The notes under the pieces are model-generated. The model searched no databases. It had not been told where the DNA came from and saw nothing but the letters and a program-made list of their open reading frames with translations. Made by a program: the position numbers and the translations under genes. Below, piece by piece: positions 23,703 to 28,380 of a DNA stretch of 28,380 nucleotides. This stretch comes from a virus, in IMG/VR virus record IMGVR_UViG_3300032087_004365, positions 1 to 28,380 of that record; one strand, given 5' to 3'. Numbering within the stretch: position 1 is the stretch's first letter; each line of letters begins with the position of its first letter.

Positions 23703-25121
23703 ATGGCAGTAGCACTCCCGATACTAGGTGGACTTGGAGCAGGTGCAGCCGGCTTCTTTGGGATCAGCCTCGCAGCCACATCACTTACAGCAATCTTAAT
23801 TGGTGGATTAATTGTTGTTGGTGGTGCATTGCTTGTAGGCAAGATGATGAAAGCAAAACAAGCAGCAAGACAAGACCCTGGTATGCTTGTTAACAAAAAC
23901 TCTAACAATGATCCAATTCCAATTGTATATGGTGAACGCAGAGTAGGTGCTACTAGAACATTCATGCGTAGTGCTGCAGCAGATGGCAGTGCAGGCACAG
24001 AATACTTGCACATTGTTTACACAATTTGTGAAGGTCCTATTGAAAGTATTGAAAAGATATACTTTAATGACGTAGAAGTATGGGATGTAAGCACAGGTAT
24101 TTCAACCAGTGCAGGTGAGGACAATATTGACTTTAGCCCACTGTTAGAAATAACTAATCATTTAGGTGATCAGACTACAGCGGACTCGAACCTTACGACT
24201 CGCTTTAGCAGTGAATGGACCAGCAATCATGTTGGTTATGGCATTGTATATTCCTATATCCGAATGAAATATGACAGAAACGCATTTAGTGGGCTACCCA
24301 CTGTTACATTTCAAGTAAAGGGTCGTAAGGTTCGTAGTGTAGACAACTTATCAAATCCAGAAACATATTCAAAAGACCCTGCAAACATTGTGTATGATTA
24401 TTTGACACATCCAATTTACGGCAGAGGCTTTACTAGTGATTTGATTGACATTACAAGTTTCCAAGACGCACAAGATTACTATGAACAAACACATTCATAC
24501 TTAGGTGCGGCTAGATATATCTTAGATGGTGCTCTTGCAACAGATGACAACACATATGAGAATACACAGCGTATACTTGCTTGCTGTAATAGTGCACTAA
24601 TATTCTCAAATGGACGTTATAAACTTATACCATTTAAAACAGCCAATAGCACAGATACAATCAACGAAAGTCACATTGTAGACAATTGGAACATGGCTTT
24701 TGGTTCCAAAGATAATCGTTTCAATAGAGTTAAAGTTCGCTTTACAAATGAAGCAGATGATTATCAACAAGGCAGTGCAGTTATAGAAAACACAACATTC
24801 AAAACAGCAGACAATGGACTTGTGTTACAAAAAGAAATAGGTTTGGATTTGGTTGTTGATCCAGATCGTGCAAAACTTATTGCATATGAATTAATGAAAC
24901 AAAGTCGTTATGATACAACTGTAGAACTAACACTGCCACACACTAAACAAACAATTGAGCCTATGGATGTGATTACATTTGAACATCCATACTTGCCCGA
25001 CGACACACCAACATTATACAGAGTATTAGATGTTGCACTAAGAGCAGATGGAACACTGCAAGTGCAACTGCAACAATATGATGCAAGTGTGTATACCGAA
25101 GAGGATCCAGCAACGTTATGA
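23703..25121 (+). CDS. Tail tip / host specificity protein (TipJ-like)
   Basis: This 472-aa protein has a hydrophobic, Gly-rich N terminus, about residues 5-48 (LPILGGLGAGAAGFFGISLA, then LTAILIGGLIVVGGALLVG). The classic motif 'SNNDPIPIVYGERRVGATRTF' follows. Then come 'LHIVYTICEGPIESIEKIYFNDVEV' and 'VGYGIVYSYIRMKYD..AFSGLPTVTFQVKGRKV', the pattern of J-like central tip proteins. It is much shorter than lambda gpJ, as in compact TipJ variants. It forms the tail tip that reaches the membrane. It overlaps the next gene by four bases (ATGA). Confidence 0.85.
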   Translation: MAVALPILGGLGAGAAGFFGISLAATSLTAILIGGLIVVGGALLVGKMMKAKQAARQDPGMLVNKNSNNDPIPIVYGERRVGATRTFMRSAAADGSAGTEYLHIVYTICEGPIESIEKIYFNDVEVWDVSTGISTSAGEDNIDFSPLLEITNHLGDQTTADSNLTTRFSSEWTSNHVGYGIVYSYIRMKYDRNAFSGLPTVTFQVKGRKVRSVDNLSNPETYSKDPANIVYDYLTHPIYGRGFTSDLIDITSFQDAQDYYEQTHSYLGAARYILDGALATDDNTYENTQRILACCNSALIFSNGRYKLIPFKTANSTDTINESHIVDNWNMAFGSKDNRFNRVKVRFTNEADDYQQGSAVIENTTFKTADNGLVLQKEIGLDLVVDPDRAKLIAYELMKQSRYDTTVELTLPHTKQTIEPMDVITFEHPYLPDDTPTLYRVLDVALRADGTLQVQLQQYDASVYTEEDPATL

Positions 25122-25525
25122 GCAAAATTATTATCAACCAAGATGCAACCTTTGTTAGTGACGGCAATGACATTGTTGATACACTGGGCGAATTACAAGA
25201 TGTTAGTATCTCAGGTGTCACAAACAATCAAATACTCAAATACGACTCAGGCACAAGTAAATGGGTCAACGCTACAAACAGCGAACTAGTTTCACTAGAT
25301 GGCTTAAGCGATGTATCTATTGCTGGTGTTACAAATGGACAAGTTATTGCTTACAATAACGTATCAGGCGAGTGGGAAAATACAACACTTGCAGGTGGCG
25401 TAACAGCAATTGATGATTTATCAGATGTTACAATTAGCAGTGTAGCAGATGGTGATTTACTTGTATACAATTCAACAACTAGTCAGTGGGAAAACACTGA
25501 CGGTGTCGATGGAGGCACATACTAA
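25118..25525 (+). CDS. Small fibre-like protein of three repeats
   Basis: This 135-aa protein contains three copies of 'LsDVsIsgvtngQlL.YnS.tsqWeN' at about residues 26-51, 63-88 and 101-126. One further copy is in the 662-aa fibre (around residue 213). This unit is common in marine phage fibre shafts. It ends DGGTY, as does the 904-aa fibre. It is translationally coupled to the tip protein by an ATGA overlap. It probably attaches to the tip or links it to the large fibres encoded 4 kb away across the join. Confidence 0.75.
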   Translation: MSKIIINQDATFVSDGNDIVDTLGELQDVSISGVTNNQILKYDSGTSKWVNATNSELVSLDGLSDVSIAGVTNGQVIAYNNVSGEWENTTLAGGVTAIDDLSDVTISSVADGDLLVYNSTTSQWENTDGVDGGTY

Positions 25526-25547
25526 ACATTGAACCCTGCGAGGAAGA

Positions 25548-26150
25548 ATGAAACTTATAAAAGGCAAACGACATTTAGTCGAATACCAATATAATTGGAT
25601 GCGACAATCTACTTCACCCTGGAGATTACTATCTGGATATGCTGATCCACAGCATATTGTCTGTGCGGTAGCAGGCACACGCCCAATGTTATACGGCGAA
25701 TGTGTATACGGCAATATACCCAATAAAGCAGGCATCATAACATTTTATACAGACTGTGAAGGTGTATATGAATTAGCCAAACTAACTGATGGTATACACT
25801 ATTATTGGGAAAGACCAAAAACAAAACGCAGTCAAAACAAAAAACAACGACTTCCTACAGCAACCAAAAGAACAAAAGCAACAGCGGATGAACCTTGGCA
25901 TGTGTGGGACGAGCAACAAATCAAACAAAAAATATATGATATATGTGTAGATGCAGTAGAACAACCAGATGAACCATTGGAGTTCATTTGTTATCAAAAT
26001 CAAATAACACATTACGGATTTCTTGCACTGTTTGAAATGTATGGAGTAGAATACTATGAGTTCACGAATTATAAAAAGATACCTAAAAAATTTAACAGTA
26101 GAGAAAGAATGGTTGGGTGGATTCCCCCTATGTCCTGCGTTAGTGGGTAA
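25548..26150 (+). CDS. Unknown 200-aa protein
   Basis: CGAGGAAG stands close to the ATG. The protein has a basic start (MKLIKGKRHLVEYQYNWMRQ) and a beta-rich first half with many Tyr, Trp and Gly (GECVYGNIPNKAGIITFYTDCEGVYEL). A Lys-rich linker spans about residues 85-112 and is followed by a helical half with WHVWDEQQIKQKIYDICVDAV. No family recognised. Place just after the tip genes would suit lysis, tail completion or host takeover. The last 95 bases are shared with the next gene in another frame. Confidence 0.75.
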   Translation: MKLIKGKRHLVEYQYNWMRQSTSPWRLLSGYADPQHIVCAVAGTRPMLYGECVYGNIPNKAGIITFYTDCEGVYELAKLTDGIHYYWERPKTKRSQNKKQRLPTATKRTKATADEPWHVWDEQQIKQKIYDICVDAVEQPDEPLEFICYQNQITHYGFLALFEMYGVEYYEFTNYKKIPKKFNSRERMVGWIPPMSCVSG

Positions 26151-26472
26151 TGTAGATCGTGTCGACATATATGACATAGATACCATTGATATCGATACTG
26201 TATGTAGCCTGCATTTGGCTCTAAAGTCTTTTGCCGCCGCAATATCTTGTGCCCATTTTACAGAGATACAGTTAGATACACTAGCAGAAGAAATCGAAGA
26301 AAATTATCCAGAATTAGCGGTATTATGGCATCATCCAGCATCACCTAGATACATAGCAGGACACAAAACACCTACACCAGGTATACCACTACTAATCATA
26401 CAAAGTCGAGCAGATCTAATAGCGGAAAAAGCCCGCTTACGAGAAGCAGGCTACTACAAGCATTGGCGTTAG
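26056..26472 (+). CDS. Unknown 138-aa protein overlapping the previous gene
   Basis: The ATG at 26056 has GGAG nine bases upstream and lies 95 bases before the end of the preceding gene. The N-terminal 31 residues are therefore encoded twice. The overlap stretch is basic (MSSRIIKRYLKNLTVEKEW). The rest contains an acidic repeat-like segment (DRVDIYDIDTIDIDTV), a helix (HLALKSFAAAISCAHFTEIQLDTLAEEIEENYPELAVLWHH) and a basic end. If the real start were a later GTG, the overlap would vanish, but that start lacks a ribosome site. Convergent with the minus-strand gene, overlapping it by four bases. Confidence 0.65.
   Translation: MSSRIIKRYLKNLTVEKEWLGGFPLCPALVGNVDRVDIYDIDTIDIDTVCSLHLALKSFAAAISCAHFTEIQLDTLAEEIEENYPELAVLWHHPASPRYIAGHKTPTPGIPLLIIQSRADLIAEKARLREAGYYKHWR
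26426..26452 (-). terminator. Strand-specific leftward terminator inside a coding region
   Basis: In leftward RNA, the nine bases from 26452 down pair with nine bases ending at 26430 (AGCCUGCUU with AAGCGGGCU, including one G-U pair) around a 5-nt loop, followed by UUUUU. In plus-strand RNA the same position gives a C-A mismatch and no U-run. It lies 17-43 bases beyond the stop of the minus-strand 200-aa gene, within the last codons of the convergent gene. Confidence 0.75.
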
Positions 26473-27071
26473 TCATCTAATTCAAATGTGCCTTGCCATA
26501 AAATCATATTGTTATGAACACGTTTATCTTCTAATACGAGTCTTTCACTAAATCCGTCTATAAAGATATTATCTTCGGAATCTAGCATTGCTTCACCCAT
26601 CTGTAGTAGTATAACTGGATCTTCATCTTCATCCCATGCTAAACTGGCTACTGCTCCTAATACACTGCGGAACGCAACACTCTCACCTACACGCAATCTC
26701 GTTCCTAATTTACAGTGAGTCGTTGCTATTGGATGATCAATTTCAAACATTTGCATTTCATTGAATGCTTCATTATACCAGTTTTGGTATTGCTCACTTG
26801 CACTTGCTGGTAGTTTGTATTTGATGTTAGTGAGTTGACTTGTTCTATTTCGTAATTGGATCTGTGTTTGGTTTTGCCAGTTTTGCTGAGGAGTATCAAA
26901 CTCCGTATTGACTTCAATTACGAAACGACCAGTTGAGTTTTCACTTTTTGGTTTTAGCGGAGCGTTGTCATATAACGCAATTCGTATTGAGTTCATTTCA
27001 GTGACGGGGAACGGCACTTCTGCGTAAGCAGTATCTTTGATTTGTTTCTTAGTTGATTTTTTGAGTTTCAT
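26469..27071 (-). CDS. Unknown 200-aa protein
   Basis: A strong AAGGAAAC precedes the ATG. The N terminus is basic (MKLKKSTKKQIKD). The middle contains 'TPQQNWQNQTQIQLRNRTSQLTNIKYKLPASASEQYQNWYNEAFNEMQM', Gln/Asn-rich and probably helical. The C-terminal half is beta-like with 'LGTRLRVGESVAFRSVLGAVASLAWDEDEDPVILLQMGEAMLDSEDNIFIDGFSE', which could be a small beta-barrel. The end is acidic. It is the second gene of the leftward unit started at 27396-27424 and ends at a strand-specific terminator. No family recognised. Confidence 0.75.
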   Translation of the reverse strand: MKLKKSTKKQIKDTAYAEVPFPVTEMNSIRIALYDNAPLKPKSENSTGRFVIEVNTEFDTPQQNWQNQTQIQLRNRTSQLTNIKYKLPASASEQYQNWYNEAFNEMQMFEIDHPIATTHCKLGTRLRVGESVAFRSVLGAVASLAWDEDEDPVILLQMGEAMLDSEDNIFIDGFSERLVLEDKRVHNNMILWQGTFELDD

Positions 27072-27136
27072 TTGTGTTTCCTTTTTTGTCTTTGTAAGCG
27101 AAGCGAAAGAAAGAAGAAGTAGTAACTATTGTTTCT

Positions 27137-27346
27137 TTATTTCTTTAACTTCGTTAAATTCTTTAATTTCTTTAATTCGTTAATAGCGGCAAATGTTAGA
27201 TGTCTTGCCGCAACGAAGTATTGAGATTTGCTCAGCCAAGCAATATGAACATTACAATCTTTACATCGCAATGAAGCATAATGCGGACCAGAGCCAGCAC
27301 CGATTTCTACAGTGTGTTTGTCATGTTTGTGAGATAGATTTTGCAT
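27137..27346 (-). CDS. Small Cys/His zinc-ribbon-like protein
   Basis: This encodes 69 aa from ATG 27346. The frame is open further upstream to 27460, but that start would lie ahead of the promoter at 27396-27424, so the internal ATG is preferred. Residues about 3-38 read NLSHKHDKHTVEIGAGSGPHYASLRCKDCNVHIAWLSKSQ. 'HyasLrC.dCn.hIaWLsk' is a pattern I recall from small phage proteins near recombination or single-strand DNA genes, with a CxxC metal-binding pair and nearby His residues. The C-terminal tail is repetitive and Lys/Leu-rich (NELKKLKNLTKLKK). It is the first gene of its transcript. Function unknown. Confidence 0.65.
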   Translation of the reverse strand: MQNLSHKHDKHTVEIGAGSGPHYASLRCKDCNVHIAWLSKSQYFVAARHLTFAAINELKKLKNLTKLKK

Positions 27347-27373
27347 ATTGTTTTTCTCTTTGTTATTTTCCCT

Positions 27374-27388
27374 TAAACTTAACTTACA
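27374..27388 (-). repeat. 15-bp inverted repeat, left arm (leader motif)
   Basis: TAAACTTAACTTACA is the exact inverse complement of TGTAAGTTAAGTTTA at 27475-27489. Its core TGTAAGTT (minus strand) lies at about +1 of the leftward promoter here, just as in the three promoters at 8870, 9123 and 9648. It may be an operator or a fixed 5' end sequence of early RNA. Confidence 0.8.
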
Positions 27389-27395
27389 TAGTTTA

Positions 27396-27424
27396 TTTAT
27401 ACAATAAGCGTCATTTTTTGTCAA
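27396..27424 (-). promoter_or_regulatory. Leftward sigma70 promoter for the 69-aa/200-aa genes
   Basis: On the minus strand, TTGACA (27419-27424) and TATAAA (27396-27401) are separated by 17 bp, preceded by an A/T-rich stretch. TGTAAGTT follows at 27381-27388. A leftward terminator ends just upstream of it. Confidence 0.85.
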
Positions 27425-27426
27425 CC

Positions 27427-27468
27427 AAAAAAAAGAGGCAGTGTGAAAGGTAAAAAACACACTGCCTC
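27427..27468 (-). terminator. Leftward rho-independent terminator, strong
   Basis: GAGGCAGTGTG (27435-27445) pairs perfectly with CACACTGCCTC (27458-27468) around a 12-nt loop. Eight A on the plus strand (27427-27434) give a U-run for leftward RNA. No minus-strand gene lies upstream, so it should end a non-coding leftward transcript. Confidence 0.85.
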
Positions 27469-27474
27469 AGAGCC

Positions 27475-27489
27475 TGTAAGTTAAGTTTA
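27475..27489 (+). repeat. 15-bp inverted repeat, right arm
   Basis: TGTAAGTTAAGTTTA is the inverse partner of 27374-27388. Here it points rightward and lies immediately beyond the leftward terminator, with no clear -10 box at the distance seen for the other copies. The pair brackets a leftward promoter and terminator, so it could be a two-site operator. Confidence 0.8.
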
Positions 27490-27537
27490 TGTTTCTAACA
27501 AAAAGAATTATAAACAATTTTTAAAAAGGAGATCTTA

Positions 27538-27588
27538 ATGTCTACTCATAAAGATCGGATCTATTTGTGTGCCGGATCAGTTTGGTAG
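27538..27588 (+). CDS. Possible 16-aa leader peptide
   Basis: AAGGAG (27526-27531) precedes ATG, giving MSTHKDRIYLCAGSVW and TAG. GATCTT (27531-27536) can pair with AAGATC (27551-27556), placing the start codon in a hairpin loop and part of the ribosome site in the stem. That resembles translational control. It may be a real leader peptide or a side effect of an RNA on the other strand. Confidence 0.25.
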   Translation: MSTHKDRIYLCAGSVW

Positions 27589-27654
27589 GTTGAGAGAACC
27601 AGTAGGCATCGACACTGCAAATAGGATAGTATTAATAATTACGGAGAACTTCTA

Positions 27655-27753
27655 ATGGCTAAGAAGTTCAAACTGATCTTTAGTGCCTACACAAGTATTT
27701 ATACACAAAAAAACACCTTTGTCAACACTTTTTTATTGACAAATGATAAATAA
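27655..27753 (+). CDS. Possible 32-aa peptide with start codon in a hairpin loop
   Basis: GGAG (27643-27646) precedes ATG 27655, giving MAKKFKLIFSAYTSIYTQKN and 12 more residues. The start lies in the 8-nt loop of the GAACTTCT/AGAAGTTC hairpin, an arrangement like that of the 16-aa ORF upstream. The frame runs through both divergent promoters, so coding is doubtful. Confidence 0.25.
   Translation: MAKKFKLIFSAYTSIYTQKNTFVNTFLLTNDK
27698..27725 (-). promoter_or_regulatory. Leftward sigma70 promoter of the structured region
   Basis: On the minus strand, TTGACA (27720-27725) and TATAAA (27698-27703) are separated by 16 bp. The -35 box and its upstream A-run share 16 identical bases (27719-27734) with the strong promoter at 9670-9685. 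Transcription should begin near 27690. Confidence 0.8.
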
Positions 27754-27764
27754 AAGTGTATAAC
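27736..27764 (+). promoter_or_regulatory. Rightward sigma70 promoter of the early operon
   Basis: TTGACA (27736-27741) and TATAAC (27759-27764) are separated by 17 bp, upstream of the 27798 gene. Its -35 box faces that of the leftward promoter across 10 bp, forming a palindrome. Confidence 0.85.
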
Positions 27765-27797
27765 ATTTATAGTTATATTGCAAATAGGAGAAAAAAT

Positions 27798-28004
27798 ATG
27801 AAACAAATAGCAAATATATCAAAAGAAGATCGTGAACGCATAGCGAATCTTGCACGATCAAACAAAGAACAAGAATCAAAAATTGTAATTGATTTCTTAT
27901 ACAATCGTGTAATTGAATTAGAAAAACGAATTCAAGAAATACACAATGATTACTGTAACAAAATCCACTACCTTAAAAAGGAGGCTGGACATGGAACTGA
28001 ATGA
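27798..28004 (+). CDS. Unknown 68-aa coiled-coil-like protein
   Basis: I chose ATG 27798, with AGGAG eight to twelve bases upstream, because the earlier in-frame start lies within the promoter. The protein is charged and helical (MKQIANISKEDRERIANLARSN, then KIVIDFLYNRVIELEKRIQEIHNDY). Residues about 30-52 show a heptad pattern, so it may dimerise. It is the first gene behind the rightward promoter and overlaps the next by 14 bases. A small early DNA-binding or regulator protein is possible, but there is no clear helix-turn-helix. Confidence 0.7.
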   Translation: MKQIANISKEDRERIANLARSNKEQESKIVIDFLYNRVIELEKRIQEIHNDYCNKIHYLKKEAGHGTE

Positions 28005-28173
28005 AGCACAGATCAGATATCTAAACGGAACAGCACTACAAATGTTGATGCAATTAGATCCAGAATATACTGAAGCAAACAAACGTAAAATATATCACAA
28101 AACAATCAAAGCATTGAGTCTTGATGTAATTGATATGTATTGGGAATCAAAAATAGCACAGCGAGGACACTAA
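27991..28173 (+). CDS. Unknown 60-aa helical protein
   Basis: A near-perfect AAAAAGGAGG precedes ATG 27991. The frame is open upstream to 27946 but that start has no ribosome site. The sequence (MELNEAQIRYLNGTALQMLMQ, then NKRKIYHKTIKALSLDVIDMYWESK) looks all-helical. The ribosome site lies in the upstream gene, and the 14-base overlap implies coupling. The next gene starts two bases after its stop. No family recognised. Confidence 0.72.
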   Translation: MELNEAQIRYLNGTALQMLMQLDPEYTEANKRKIYHKTIKALSLDVIDMYWESKIAQRGH

Positions 28174-28174
28174 T

Positions 28175-28380
28175 ATGTTACCAAATATCAGCACAGAAGT
28201 ATTCACAATCACAGAAATTCAGAATAGAACAAGTAGAAACAATGATGAAGAAATGTATGTAATAGAACTTACTGATATTGTAAATGATGAAAATGTCTTT
28301 ACAACATTTATTGTAGAATCACATGAAAACTTTGCACTATGGCAGCGTATGATTCAAAACAAAGATCGTTACTATCTACT
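28175..28380 (+). CDS. Unknown 132-aa early protein, 5' part (continues at 1-284)
   Basis: ATG 28175 lies two bases after the previous stop and has GAGGA upstream. The first residues are MLPNISTEVFTITEIQNRTS, then beta-like strands with many acidic residues (MYVIELTDIVNDENVFTTFIV). The frame passes into the terminal repeat and continues in the same phase from position 3 of the window, ending at 284. Together 115 unique bases here plus 284 at the start give 133 codons including the stop. Function unknown. Confidence 0.8.
   Translation, partial: MLPNISTEVFTITEIQNRTSRNNDEEMYVIELTDIVNDENVFTTFIVESHENFALWQRMIQNKDRYYL
28290..28380. repeat. Terminal direct repeat, right copy
   Basis: These 91 bases are identical to 1-91. 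Removing one copy leaves a 28,289-bp circle with an intact gene across the join. Confidence 0.95.

Larger units (their letters stand above)
27427..27690 (-). ncRNA. Putative structured leftward non-coding RNA, about 260 nt
   Basis: A consensus promoter (27698-27725) points left and a strong terminator (27427-27468) stops the transcript, with no credible minus-strand ORF between. Three perfect complementary segments lie in it: 27575-27583 with 27670-27678, 27646-27653 with 27662-27669 (8 bp, 8-nt loop) and 27602-27608 with 27684-27690. The first and third cross, as in a pseudoknot. A GGTT/AACC hairpin lies at 27588-27600. I do not recognise it as tmRNA, 6S or tRNA. The complementarity exists on both strands, so a rightward RNA is also possible. 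Confidence 0.45.
27461..27797. other. 337-base stretch without a conventional gene
   Basis: This stretch holds a divergent promoter pair, the structured segment, a 15-bp inverted-repeat arm, and two mini-ORFs with good ribosome sites (27538 and 27655). The -35 boxes of the two promoters lie in a palindrome, TTTGTCAA...TTGACAAA (27718-27743), so one regulator could control both. A weak rightward promoter reading is TTTATG (27486-27491), 17 bp, TATAAA (27509-27514), upstream of the first mini-ORF. Confidence 0.7.

Noticed and set aside
27137-27460. 107-aa form of the minus-strand zinc-ribbon-like gene starting at 27460.
   Set aside because: That start lies upstream of the -35 box of the promoter at 27396-27424. 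The ATG at 27346 fits better.
27571-27640. A tRNA-like stretch (TCAGTTTGGTAG resembles a D-loop).
   Set aside because: No T-arm with a GTTCRA loop, no 7-bp acceptor stem and no 5-bp anticodon stem can be placed on either strand.
27427-27690. tmRNA or 6S RNA as identity of the structured transcript.
   Set aside because: No tRNA-like ends or tag ORF for tmRNA, and no single long hairpin with a central bubble for 6S.

Overview
The window looks like the complete genome of a small, AT-rich tailed phage with a long non-contractile tail (siphovirus type). The first 91 bases (1-91) are repeated exactly at the end (28290-28380), and one gene reads through that join, so the contig is best read as a circular or circularly permuted unit of about 28,289 bp. 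Short overlapping genes, tail genes of the TMP / Dit-like / NlpC-P60-like / DUF2163-like / TipJ-like series, YYTDAR-type fibre repeats and low G+C (judged by eye) suggest a marine phage of a Gram-negative host, perhaps an alphaproteobacterium. The host assignment is inference only. I see no tRNA, CRISPR array, insertion sequence, integrase, polymerase, helicase or clear endolysin.

Layout. (1) 27798-28380 joined to 1-675, plus strand: four short genes behind a strong sigma70-like promoter, ending in a 132-aa HNH/NUMOD-like DNA-binding protein. (2) 783-7613, plus strand: a 49-aa membrane protein, a BppU-like fibre-base protein, two large repeat-rich fibre proteins, a beta-propeller (FG-GAP-like) tail protein and a probable small terminase, closed by a bidirectional terminator. 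(3) 7646-9614, minus strand: six small genes driven by three near-identical promoter/leader cassettes. The last is a probable ADP-ribosyltransferase and the other five are unrecognised. This island separates the small from the large terminase. (4) 9846-11182, plus strand: an XhlA/holin-like protein, a conserved basic protein, a 16-aa lysine-rich peptide and a DNA methyltransferase. (5) 11173-25525, plus strand: large terminase, portal, scaffold, major capsid, head-tail connectors, tail tube, tail-assembly chaperone with a -1 frameshift site, tape measure, tail tip and a small repeat protein. (6) 25548-26472, plus strand: two overlapping unknown genes. (7) 27346-26469, minus strand: a Cys-rich small protein and an unknown 200-aa protein. 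(8) 27427-27797: an unusual non-coding segment with divergent promoters, a leftward terminator, long complementary segments that could form a pseudoknot, and two tiny ORFs with good ribosome sites.

The virion genes form one late, plus-strand block. The two minus-strand clusters share a promoter design: TTGACA, about 17 bp, TATAWW, then TGTAAGTT near the predicted start of transcription. They are probably early host-takeover or regulatory genes. The most interesting candidates for undescribed biology are the structured segment at 27427-27797, the promoter/leader cassette array at 8078-9676, and the ART-like protein at the end of that array.
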